A stretch of DNA of 64,000 nucleotides, taken from Daphnia pulex (lineage: Eukaryota > Arthropoda > Branchiopoda > Diplostraca > Daphniidae). Positions 24,944-34,545 of the stretch are shown one piece after another (positions within the stretch are counted from its first letter, which is position 1; each line of letters begins with the position of its first letter). The notes beneath the pieces were generated by a model. It was given only the letters and a program-made list of their open reading frames with translations, was not told the origin of the DNA and made no database searches. Position numbers and translations under genes: made by a program. The stretch lies in NCBI RefSeq assembly GCF_021134715.1, contig NC_060019.1, forward strand, positions 310,001 through 374,000. The letters run 5' to 3'.

Positions 24944-26577
24944 TTAAGCATTTCCCAAGGACGGAATTATTGCTTCATAAATCGGAATGCCTCGAAGAAA
25001 CACGCTTTCTTCAATAAATTCGTTATGGTCGTGCAATAAAATAGGTGTGAGGTTAATGGGAGAAAATCCAAGCGCAGGTAGACCAATCTTAAAAGAAAAG
25101 TAATGTTTTTAAAAACTCGAGAACAAAATTAGTAAGACAATACTTCACGCAGAAATCTGCAGTCTGTTCCAGCCGGGAAAATTTCACATTTAATCTTCAT
25201 TTTCCTATTGAATAAGACGATTATTTTAGCGCGAGAATTTAAAAAACCTAAACTGTTTGTTGCCTACATTGATTCACAAGCGGACGAGAACGCATCCCAC
25301 CTGTAAATGAAATGGTTAGAGAAATTGATTCAGGCCTCTCATGTAATCAATAAAAGTACCAAATGTTTCCAGGTTCGACAGACGTCAATGTCTGATCTTT
25401 CAGGTACTGTATGAAATCGATTTGTACGTCATCTCCAGCTTCTTTGCACCATTCGTAAAGTTGTTTGAGCATTTCATCCAAATCAGCATGCGGTGTGACG
25501 CGAATATCAAAGTATGCTACCAATTCGGAAGGTACCACATTTACTTGAACTCCTCCCTATTATAAAATAAAATCGTAATAACCATTTTTATTAGGATTTA
25601 ATATAATTCACAAATATGATTAAATATAGTACCTCAATTTTGGTCAAATTAATACTAGTGACATCCCCGAGTGTTAACTCAGGATTAGCTTCCAAGCGAT
25701 TCTTTTCTTGCTGGCGAAAATCTAAGAAGCGATTGATAACAGATCGGAGTTTCTCAGCCGCTGTGCCTTCAATGAATCGTGATCCGTGGCCGGGATTGCC
25801 GGGACAGCTTACTTTAACCCCTGTAACAACCGAAAATATATGATGAATCGTGATAGACTTGTTGTTCGGGAAGTTAGCGTATTACACCAAGGCATTCGTT
25901 CTCCAAAAAACACAGTAAACTCATCGATAGGATTAGCTAAACCTTCGTCGAGAGCAAACCCAACATTCAATTCTTTCCATTCTTCCGAGAGCAAAAAGGC
26001 TTTCATTCCAAGGACTCCGCCAACCTCTTCATCTGTAAAGAAAAGCATTATTTTTAATTAAATTTAGACCAGAACTCAGATTAGAACTTTCTTACCAGGC
26101 ATAAATGTCAAATGTATAGTTCGTTTCAGCTTTATTCCTTGAGCTTTAAGATTTCTTATAGCTTCAAGATATTGAATGGTAACACACTTCATGTCTTGAG
26201 TACCCCGACCATAGATTTTACCATCAGTCTCTTTGACAGCTTCAAAAGGATCATACTTCCAATGATCAGCATAAACCGGGACCACATCAGTATGAGAATT
26301 GAGCAAGATGGTAGGCAAAGATGGTTCAAGGCCTTTCCAAGTAGCTATTAATATGGGTCTCTTGGCATCAGGTGCAATAGTTTTGTGCTCAAGCCCAATT
26401 TCTTCAATGATTTTTTTCAGGAATACAATAGCTGCCTCTATAGAGTAATAGAATTAATTTTGATGTTTGGATGATAGCAATTTGCAGGAAATAAAATAAC
26501 TAACCATAGTCTGGTTCAGGTTGAACTGTTTTAAGGCGTAGATATTGGCGAAAAAGAGTAACAGCTGGGTTTTCCAT
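24944..26577 (-). CDS. ACY1: Aminoacylase-1 (N-acyl-L-amino-acid amidohydrolase)
   Basis: Cytosolic M20-family zinc hydrolase that releases free amino acids from N-acetyl amino acids. Exons from the right: 26577-26505, 26437-26096, 26032-25886, 25820-25633, 25556-25360, 25300-25268, 25204-25144, 25087-24944; 394 residues (human 408). Metal and catalytic positions: SHTDVVP with His73 and Asp75, Asp106 in GRGTQDMK, Glu140/Glu141 in DEEVGG, Glu168 in DEGLAN, HDHNE at 366-370. [17 protein letters not shown] spans the exon 3/4 junction and fixes the donor as T|GTAATA. Exon 6 is only 33 nt. An LTR retrotransposon lies 139 bp upstream of the start codon in the same orientation, so the native promoter may be displaced or replaced. 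Confidence 0.94.
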
Positions 26578-26715
26578 AACTAAAACAGTTATACAAATTT
26601 TAGAATTTTTGTATAGATACTTTGGTGACTAAAAGGCCATGTTCCTTTAATAGTGGATAGATAAGTGGTGTTTACTTTATAAGATAAAGCAAAAGGGTCA
26701 CAATCAACTAATAAT

Positions 26716-27002
26716 TGTTGGAAATGGAACTCTTGTTGGCGGTGTCGACCGTTCAACTTCCAAGATTGAGATAAGAGATGACACCTTTGTTGTTGCTAGT
26801 TCGTCCTTATATTTCACACTGCCGTATAATACAGCATTTTGGTATTTCAATAGTTGGTTTAGGGTTGAGTAGGGTAGGGAACAATAGATTGAATGGGAAG
26901 AGAGGGTAAAATTGGGGCCCTCTGTTGAGGTCCCTACAAATTACACAGAATTAACAATAGCAATAATGTCGATCACTGTTGGGATGCAATAAATTCCCAA
27001 CA
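26716..27002 (-). repeat. 3' LTR of copy 1
   Basis: 287 bp; same sequence by eye as the three other LTRs in the window. Lies directly upstream of aminoacylase-1. Confidence 0.93.
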
Positions 27003-27137
27003 CACTCCCCAGTAGAGCCCGTTCAATTGGCTCGACATCCTGATCGACTTGATATCCGTTGGATTGGAGATCTGAAAATGCGGTTGAAGATGGATGGCCT
27101 GGATTAAGAGGAGCTGTTTCGTTGACTGGCTACGGAT

Positions 27138-29129
27138 TCAGTTAATTGTCCATTCCATTTGATTCCGATTGAGAGTTGGCTGACTCTTTGGAAGTTTGCC
27201 ACCAGGATCCCATACCGATTGGTGTGTGTTGGAATCTTCTTCAATGTCCTTTAACACAAGAATATTTTTTAGTAGATGTGAAACGATTTTGTTTGGTACC
27301 TGGGTTAACGAATAAGAGAACAGCAACTGGTTGATGAGATGTTCTTCTATACTTGGTAACCTTGAGATGCGTTTAGGAGCTGGTTTTACTGGCTCCAAGC
27401 GCTTCCGTTTCATTGAGTTTTGTTGATTGGCCAATTCCGGAAGAATTGCTGCTTGACTGCACGGCGATCTGAACTTCGGAATGATTTCTTGGTTGCTTTC
27501 TACGTTTGTTGAATTGACAAATGCAGCGGCTTCTTGAGGATTTTCTTTCGAAGCTTCCTGGATTTCTGGCGACGATGATAAATTTCCAGAAGAAGAGAAG
27601 TTGGTTTGTTTAAGTTGACTCGGAAAAGAGTTAAGTGTTTCCAGCGATGCAGCTGGCCTTCCCGAGGGGAAAAAAAGAAAGGTAGGAATATCCTTTTCTT
27701 TGGAGCCGGCTGGCGGAATCCTAATAATTGAATCTTTAGTTTTTAGACAATTGAATGTGTCAGGAACTTCTGCTTGATAAGTAGGAGTTTCTTGATGACT
27801 AAGAGAGTGAGGAGCTTCTGCCGGATTGGCTGGAGCTTTTTGAAGATTGAGAGTACCAGGAGCTTCTGCCGGAGTAGCTGGAGCTTCTAGAATAATGAGA
27901 GGACGAGGAGCTTCTGCCGGAGTAGCTGGAGCTTCTTGAATAATGAGTGTGCAAGCAGTTTTTTCGTTGCTAGAGGAGCTCAAGAGATTTTTGGACTCCA
28001 CTGCATCTACACCATCTAAGTTTGCAAATTTGAGGTTAGTTGCTTTCAGCTCGTCTTCAAACCTTTTTTCGTCTTTGTTTCCACTGGATTTGACCGGAAT
28101 ATCTGAGATTGATAGCCCTTTTTTTGGTCGTTGTTGGAGACTGGCTGTTCCAGGCTCCTTTTCCATCGGGACTTCTTTTGACTGGGCTGATTTGACGTTT
28201 TGGTCGCTGTAGCAACTTTTCGCGTTCGATGATGGGATTTTTTCTGCTCCTTCCAGATTTGCTGAGTTTTCTAACTTTGAAACAAAGGAATTATTTTCTT
28301 TTATTTCGTTCCTTTCAAACCTTTTTTTGTCGGGATATCCGTCTGGCCCATCCGGAGAATCCGAGAGTGAGTCTCCTTTTTTCGGTGGGTGAGGGAGACT
28401 GGCCGTTCCAGTCTCTTTTTCTTCCGTCTGGATATTTTCTTTTGACTGGTATGAAGGGGTGTTTTGAAAACTACAGCTTGTTGTCGTAAGCGACGACACT
28501 TCTAGTGGAGTTGGGTTTGGCACTAATACTGCTGCAAATTGAGATGTTGAGAGGGTTTTGAGAATTGACTCTATTACTTGATTTGTTTGAGAAGCTGGCT
28601 CCTGAGAAGCTGTTGGTGATAAGTTGACATCTCCTGGAGCGACGGGCACTGAAAAGGCTGTTGAGATGGCTGCGATCACCTGACTGATTATGTCCCGATT
28701 GAGTTGTGCTTGGGTTGCTGCCTGGTTTGCTGCCTGGGTTGCTGCCTGATGTTGGAGAATTTGGAGCATTCTTTCTCTGTCCTTCTCCCATTCTTCGTCA
28801 TCTGCTTCCTTTTCGAGTTTGTCTAACCATTCTCTTCGTTTTTTCTTTAAGATGTGAATTTTGGCGACAATAACATCGTCCATTGTTTGGTACATGGTGT
28901 CGATGTCTGCATTGATCTCTTCTTGGTCTTCGCCTTCTTTGTACATTTCAGCCTGGACCCTTTTTGAGAATATCTCATAAGTTTTGTAGAATCCATCTAG
29001 CTTTTTTTCTAATTTTTCGACTTCGATAAACGCTTCCAACGTCATTTCTGTTGATTTGTACGTTTCGACGAGGTTAATGATACGGGTGATATGCTTTTTA
29101 ATTAAAGTTCTTGCGTAATTTGGAGCCAT
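27138..29129 (-). CDS. Gag-like ORF of LTR element copy 1, 663 aa
   Basis: The only long ORF in the element. Residues 1-150 are strongly helical and charged (KLEKKLDGFYKTYEIF, then EEINADIDTMYQTMDD), like the N-terminal coiled-coil of some BEL/Pao-type Gag proteins. A short Ala-Gln repeat follows (AATQAANQAATQAQ). The middle is disordered, with two related blocks ending PKKG-x-S (about 236-270 and 323-356). About 390-450 carries four imperfect repeats of PATPAEAP. The C-terminus has a basic patch (MKRKRLEPVKPAPKRISRLP). No CCHC knuckle, protease or polymerase motif is seen. Start codon follows the leader. Gag assignment is inference from position and composition. Confidence 0.7.
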   Translation of the reverse strand: MAPNYARTLIKKHITRIINLVETYKSTEMTLEAFIEVEKLEKKLDGFYKTYEIFSKRVQAEMYKEGEDQEEINADIDTMYQTMDDVIVAKIHILKKKRREWLDKLEKEADDEEWEKDRERMLQILQHQAATQAANQAATQAQLNRDIISQVIAAISTAFSVPVAPGDVNLSPTASQEPASQTNQVIESILKTLSTSQFAAVLVPNPTPLEVSSLTTTSCSFQNTPSYQSKENIQTEEKETGTASLPHPPKKGDSLSDSPDGPDGYPDKKRFERNEIKENNSFVSKLENSANLEGAEKIPSSNAKSCYSDQNVKSAQSKEVPMEKEPGTASLQQRPKKGLSISDIPVKSSGNKDEKRFEDELKATNLKFANLDGVDAVESKNLLSSSSNEKTACTLIIQEAPATPAEAPRPLIILEAPATPAEAPGTLNLQKAPANPAEAPHSLSHQETPTYQAEVPDTFNCLKTKDSIIRIPPAGSKEKDIPTFLFFPSGRPAASLETLNSFPSQLKQTNFSSSGNLSSSPEIQEASKENPQEAAAFVNSTNVESNQEIIPKFRSPCSQAAILPELANQQNSMKRKRLEPVKPAPKRISRLPSIEEHLINQLLFSYSLTQVPNKIVSHLLKNILVLKDIEEDSNTHQSVWDPGGKLPKSQPTLNRNQMEWTIN

Positions 29130-29599
29130 TGTGAGTTGGAGGTGGCTCCTAAGGAGCTGCTGAGAGTACGAAAAGAAGATAATTAGTTTAAATTAATGTT
29201 TTGATTAAGTTGATTAGCCTTTTTGTTTGTTGTTCTGCTCGGTCTTCGGAGATTCGTGGTGCCGAATTAAATTCTGCTGTCTTTTCCACTTTCTTTGAAT
29301 TCCTTTATGTGAAGATATCTGCAAAAACTGAATGATTTTGGAGCTAGGGTAATTTTCTAGCTCCTTACAATCCCACAAACGGCATAATAACAATTTTTAG
29401 GAAAGAGAATTTAAAGAGTTTTTGCCGCAAGACGGCGGTTTCTAATTCCCAATTTTGTGCTCAGAGGGCGCTTTGTGCCTTCTCAGAAAAAGAGAAAGAT
29501 TTCCCTTTAAGCAAACAAAAAATGCAAGAGCGTAAGAGCGCGAGATTTGTTTCGAAATGGCGGAAGGCCTTTGTAAATAGAGAGAGAGAAAAAAAATTC

Positions 29600-30160
29600 A
29601 AGTTTTAATCACCCTAAGGCGCACACGAGGCGAACGCGTTGAAAGGGTAGAGAATTTTCCCGCGTTTTTTCCAGTTTAAAGGGGAAACCGGCCTAGCCCC
29701 CCAAAAAAGAGAATATTTTTCTGTCGTATTTAGAGAGATCGTTGTGCCTTCTGAGACAGAGAGAGATTTACCCAAATGATTGAATAACAAACAATGCAAA
29801 TTAATTCAAAAAATGAGAGAGATTTGTTTTCGGGAAATGGTCTAAGGCCATAGCAAAGAGAGCGATAATTTATTTAAGTCTTTTCACCCTGGGGCTCACA
29901 CGAGGCGAACTCATTGAAGGGTTAGAGAAGTTCCCGCGTTTTCCCAATCTAAGAGGTAGGGAAGCAAGCCCCCCCAAAAAAAAATTCTTGAAAGGAAAGA
30001 GATTCCCGCGTTATCCCATTTTTAAAGAACGGGCAGTGAACCCAATCAGCTGAGATTCGTTTTTACAATGCCGGGAGGCGTATCAAGAGATAGAGAGGGA
30101 ATTTAACCTAAGGCTCACACGAGGTGAACACGTTAAAGAGGTAGGGAAGTTCCCAAGTTT
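29600..30160 (-). repeat. Three imperfect repeats in the leader of copy 1
   Basis: A block with core CACACGAGG(C/T)GAAC, followed by TTGAAAGGGTAGAGAA-type and CCCGCG-type sequence, recurs near 29609, 29886 and 30109. Each copy precedes a run of C/A (CCCCCCAAAAA). This lies between the 5' LTR and the ORF, where packaging or translation-control structures sit in LTR elements. Confidence 0.75.
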
Positions 30161-30579
30161 GCCCAATCTTAGATATTGGAAAGCAATATCCCCCCAAAAA
30201 AAAAAAAATTTGTTGAAAGGGAAGAGAGAATAATCAACTTAGGCGATGATAATTTACGTGACAAAAAAAGAAATCCCCCTTCAAAAATGATTTAGGAATC
30301 CTATTTTAATTTTAAGAAACTTTGAGGAAATATTTTAGCTTTAATTCAAGAGAGAGAAGAAAAATAATTTACTGTTTAGAGGGATCTATTTGCTTACTAG
30401 ACCCCTGAGAACAAGTTAAACTCAGAGAGAGAGAAAAAGATTCTAATAAATGACTGACCTGCCATAATTAAACACAATTTTCTTTGATAAATGGCGGCAA
30501 TGATTAAGCAAAAGGAGATAACGAGAGAAAGATTTGAGTGTGATAGAGCGAAACTAACTTAACACTGGTTGGAGAAAAC

Positions 30580-30596
30580 TCCGGTTCGAAGGACCA
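30580..30596 (-). promoter_or_regulatory. Putative primer-binding site of copy 1
   Basis: Minus-strand sequence starts TGGTCCTTCGAACCGGA immediately after the 5' LTR. TGG complements a tRNA CCA end and TTCGAA resembles a T-loop, but I cannot match a specific tRNA. Copy 2 differs by one base here (CTGGA in place of CCGGA). Confidence 0.5.
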
Positions 30597-30883
30597 TGTT
30601 GGAAATGGAACTCTTGTTGGCGGTGTCGACCGTTCAACTTCCAAGATTGAGATAAGAGATGACACCTTTGTTGTTGCTAGTTCGTCCTTATATTTCACAC
30701 TGCCGTATAATACAGCATTTTGGTATTTCAATAGTTGGTTTAGGGTTGAGTAGGGTAGGGAACAATAGATTGAATGGGAAGAGAGGGTAAAATTGGGGCC
30801 CTCTGTTGAGGTCCCTACAAATTACACAGAATTAACAATAGCAATAATGTCGATCACTGTTGGGATGCAATAAATTCCCAACA
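30597..30883 (-). repeat. 5' LTR of copy 1
   Basis: 287 bp, with TATA-like strings on the minus strand and the start of a small open frame at 30731 that runs to 30504 in the leader (75 codons). Confidence 0.93.
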
Positions 30884-30888
30884 ATAAT

Positions 30889-31212
30889 TGTCATAGAAAA
30901 AAGAAGGGAAGGGCTGAAAAATGTTCGATAATTGTTCTTGTTTCATAAAACCGCAAACTATAGTTAAATTTAAAGTACCTGCGAAAAATAATCCACTTCG
31001 ATACAAGTCCTTGACAGACTTCACATGTATCGCAACTACTGTCGTCTACTTGGCTATGTATTGTAAACAAACGAATCGATTCTTAAGCATTTCGATTAAT
31101 ACCACCAAATTCAAATTTTAGGCAAACAAATCTGTGTTTTTATTATCTGAATTATTATTTTTTAAATTACAACGTTTTTACCGAATAAGTGTCGAGATAA
31201 CAGTTAAAGCAT
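30889..31212. other. Spacer downstream of the CxxC gene
   Basis: AT-rich sequence between LTR copy 1 and the stop codon of the CxxC gene. No exon recognised. Confidence 0.5.
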
Positions 31213-31893
31213 TTACAACGAATTTGACGTATCCGATTCAGGATTTTTTCGATTTAGAAGTTTCTCCCTCTCTAGCCTCTTTGCTTGAGCTTCCAAACAC
31301 ATTAGCTCCGAAATTTCTTTAAAATAATAAGATAAAAATGAATGAATAAACAAAGCTAAATGAAAGTGACATAATTTCTCTACGATACCTTCTGGAGTTA
31401 AGCGATTCGACGATGACACACATTCTTGGTTTTCAGCAGTCGTAGTCAATGGAGACTCTTCTTCAGACTCTTCTCCAGACGATTCTTTATTAGAAGAAAA
31501 TGAATCAAAGAAGATTTGATATTCCGACTGATTTCTTTCACGCAACTGGTATCCGGCCGGACGTTTTATCACTGGAGGCGATGGAAGTGGCATCGGAATT
31601 TGACGAATTTTTCCAAAATAATTCTTTTTATCACAGCTCTGACACGACACCTTCAATGTGAGCAAATTTACTTGAAACACAAGTCTTGTCGGATCGAGAC
31701 GCTCACCACAATATAGGCAGTTGTCTGTCAAATTTTTTTTCCTGTAGACAAAAAATTGAGTAAACAAAAACCAACAAAAAAGTCTTCATTTAATCACTGC
31801 ATAAGTGAATATTTACCCTGCGGAAATTGCCATATTTTTTGATGCAGTAGGAATCAATTCTTCACTTTTGGGACAATTATTAGTAGTGTCCAT
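31213..31893 (-). CDS. Hypothetical protein with paired CxxC motifs, 177 aa
   Basis: Exons from the right: 31893-31817, 31741-31389, 31316-31213, with consistent phases and good splice sites. Cys34-x2-Cys37 (DNCLYCG) and Cys59-x2-Cys62 (VSCQSCDKK) form a likely zinc ribbon of about 30 residues. An acidic serine-rich region (GEESEEES) and a basic helical C-terminus (AQAKRLEREKLLNRK) follow. The spacing and a following FGKIRQ-type stretch vaguely recall the C18orf21/UPF0711 family, linked to RNase MRP, but that is a weak resemblance. Start codon chosen because it is the first ATG in the open first exon. No membrane segment or signal peptide. Confidence 0.65.
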
Positions 31894-33576
31894 CTCGGCC
31901 AGCTTTTTGGGGAAACAATAACTAATATGAACGTTTAACGGATTAGAACAAATGGCCCCTTCTCAGAATCCGTTTGATGAGATAAAAAAGAGTTGCCTCA
32001 AGTGTCCAGTTACTTGAACTGATAACCTTCAACAAAACAACTTTCAAGAATAACTTGGATTTCAAAAAATTCTGGTGTTAGGCAATATGCCTACAATCCA
32101 TTGTTGAGAACAGCAGAAGAACAACTGATGAAAGGGAAGAAGAAATTTCAATTAAAAACAAATGAAGTCCGCCATCTTTGTAGTTTACATGCGCCACCGC
32201 GGTTTATCACAAAATCTTGAACGTTTAATGGAAATAATAGTATTAATTATTTGCAAGAAGAAAAATGACTGATTTGCAACGATGGCCATTGACTGAAATC
32301 GCCCAGATGGAATTTATTAAGCTTCTGAATTGATCTGACACAAACTAGGCATGAAGCTGAGGAACGTTACATTAGGGCACTTTCAGAAATTCGTCACTCG
32401 GATATGACTCATGCATGACTAGACCCGACCTTCATATCTTCTAATTAAAAAACACAATTAATGCGATCTCACTACGGGCCACCAGACTAACTAAATCGTG
32501 TACGCACAGGAATAGCAAAGGTGTGCAGACTGCATCGTGTTGTACCTGTGGATTTCGTCTGCTTCGCCTCGTTAAGGTCATTCGGATCCCTCCAGGCCTC
32601 GAGTTGCCGCAGGGAAGGCTGAGCCGATGAAGGGGGCATCGAGCTAGGGCAACACGGAAATGTGTTCCTATTTTTGATTTACGATAGTTGTTAAGCGAAA
32701 ATAACGTTTATAAAAAACTGAACTTAACAATTAACACCAAGGGAAAATGTTTATCAAATAATAAAAACAAAACTCGGCTTACTAACATATCATTAACGAG
32801 AAGGCAACATGTAAATGTCACTCATCATGATTTGAGCTACGGAAAAGTATTTGAAGGGTGACGGGTACACAACTATATTACTGGCCAAAACACATTATCA
32901 ATTTGGAATCGCTGTCGTTGCCGCAACCAAGTTCGACTTCGAGGAAGCGGTTCGTATAGCATTGAATCAGCTGCCAGTGGATGCAATTCTTAGCTGAAGA
33001 ATTGTGTCAACTGATTCAAAGTTGTGAACGCCTTCGAACTCGGGAGTAGCAGCGATCGCGATTCCAAGTCGATAATGGGTTTTGGCCAATACATTAAAAG
33101 AACAATAATATTTCAAAAGATATGTTTAGATAAATGATCGCCGAAACCTTTCATATTTTCGCTCATCGCAATTGCCGAAACTTAAAATTAATTTCTTTCA
33201 AAGAAACATTTTTTAAAAAAATTTCAAGGACAATAGAAAGTATAAGCCACTCTATTCTTCATTGGAGTTGGCCTCTGGGACTGTATGGTTTATGCTCAGC
33301 CATGTGTTACCTTTTACGATTGCCACAGGCAAACAGGTAATTTATGTTTTTGGAACTCTGACCATTTCAAGCCTTTTTATAGCCGAGAAGATTCATTTAA
33401 ATAAATGTATTCAGACACTGGATACATAAATAGAGATGTGATAAAAATAGTACACCACATTTTCTGTTTAAATTATAAATAATTTGTTTCATCTGTCTGT
33501 TTTTGAACGCAAGCAGGAGATACTACACGCAATATAATATAATAATTTGTTACATTATATGATTCCCAGAATATTT
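31894..33576. other. Spacer, 1.7 kb, upstream of CxxC gene
   Basis: Holds the CxxC gene promoter. A short plus-strand frame near 32263 and a coding-like stretch near 32890-32996 (FGIAVVAATKFDFEEAVRIA in one frame, then stop) may be remnants of a gene, but I cannot identify them. A GC-richer patch at 32460-32660 also lacks a long frame. Confidence 0.4.
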
Positions 33577-33900
33577 TTAAAGTCGAGACCATCCCTGGAG
33601 TTGTCTACTGACTGCCTGGAACACTTGCTGTGCGCTCGCAAAAGTAGACGAGAAAAGAGCAGCGGCCAATCCCTGGTTTGTATTTTGTACTTGAGACGTT
33701 AATTGCGAATTAGATTGTTTTTGTGCATTGTTGTTGGTCGTCATCCCCTGCTGCCGACCCTGCGGTAGAGGAGATGCTCTGCTTCCAGACAGAGCCAGCA
33801 AAGAAACCAAAACGATCTAAAAAAATAAAATAATGAATTTAAGTGTGATCAATAAATTATTAACCACGTCAATGTGACTTACCACCAGCACTAGTTTCAT
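33577..33900 (-). CDS. Small secreted peptide, 85 aa
   Basis: Two exons: 33900-33883 and 33816-33577. The spliced N-terminus MKLVLVIVLVSLLALSGSRA is a textbook signal peptide, with cleavage likely near SRA or RAS. The mature part of about 64 residues is rich in Gln, Asn and Ser (NAQKQSNSQLTSQVQN), has no cysteine, and ends in an amphipathic helix (SAQQVFQAVSRQLQGW). Family not recognised. A TATAAAA box 90 bp upstream of the start supports an inducible or tissue-specific promoter, unlike its housekeeping neighbours. Confidence 0.72.
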
Positions 33901-33987
33901 CGTTGGTAGGTAGCAGAAACGTTCCAGTAACTGTATTCAGAGCGCAAGGATGTCGGCGAATGATACATTGAAATCGGAGCATTAGGG

Positions 33988-33994
33988 TTTTATA
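33988..33994 (-). promoter_or_regulatory. TATA box of the secreted-peptide gene
   Basis: TATAAAA on the minus strand about 88-94 bp upstream of the start codon at 33900; expected transcription start about 30 bp further on, near 33960. Confidence 0.6.
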
Positions 33995-34545
33995 CATAGC
34001 GCCAAGCCTTGCACGCGGAGCAATAAAGCGCGATGGACAATTATGGGAAAATCTGAAGGACACACGTACCCTCTGTGTTTCGCATCCATAGACAAGACGA
34101 AACCAAAACATGTTCACTTTCTACATATTAGGTTACTAACCTTTACCGTTTTTCCAAGGGAAATATATCGGGCAACTTTCGAATAGCTCGCGCTGGAAAA
34201 TATAAGAACCTACTAAATGTCACGTGATTCCGTAGATCCTGTTCCATTTTTTCAAAGTCGCTCCTCCCCTTTTTCAGACGACATAGCAGACGCAGCACAA
34301 GGTCATTTGAAAAATCACGGAGAGACTCGCAATATGCCTTCATGAATTTGTATTTTGCTCTGTAAACTTAAACATGGTGTAGTATGTTCTGATTGGCGAT
34401 TAAAACTTTCTATTGCCGGTTTGTTGGCGGATGAACGAAACGGAAAATAATATTAAAACTTAAAGATGGAGAATGACGGGAAGATCGGAATATAAGGCAC
34501 AACAACTTGGAATGAGAATCTACAGCAATTAGCTCATTCCCACTT
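33995..34545. other. Spacer upstream of the secreted-peptide gene and 3' of GLDC
   Basis: Contains a minus-strand frame of 66 codons (34143-34343, begins MKAYCESLRDFSND) that is helical and charged but has no confirmed splice partner or known family. It could be a small gene or chance. Otherwise no signal. Confidence 0.35.

Larger units (their letters stand above)
26716..30883 (-). mobile_element. Non-autonomous LTR retrotransposon, copy 1 (4168 bp)
   Basis: Bounded by two identical 287-bp LTRs starting TGTTGG and ending CCAACA, and flanked by the target duplication ATAAT (26711-26715 and 30884-30888). Read on the minus strand: 5' LTR 30883-30597, a TGGTCCTTCGAACC stretch where a primer-binding site belongs (from 30596 downward), a 1.47-kb leader, one ORF of 663 codons, a purine-rich CTGGGGAGTG just before the 3' LTR, and 3' LTR 27002-26716. 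No protease, reverse transcriptase, RNase H or integrase is present, so it must be mobilised in trans. Five-base duplications and TG...CA ends fit Ty3/gypsy or BEL/Pao integration. Identical LTRs imply very recent insertion. Confidence 0.93.

Noticed and set aside
27943-28489. Plus-strand frames antisense to the retrotransposon ORF, same in copy 2
   Set aside because: Shadow frames of the Ser/Glu-rich minus-strand ORF.
29614-29799. 61-codon frame in the retrotransposon leader
   Set aside because: Falls in the repeated non-coding leader; composition not protein-like.
30580-30600. GGTTCGAA as part of a tRNA gene
   Set aside because: It sits exactly at the LTR boundary where a primer-binding site belongs, and no tRNA arms surround it.
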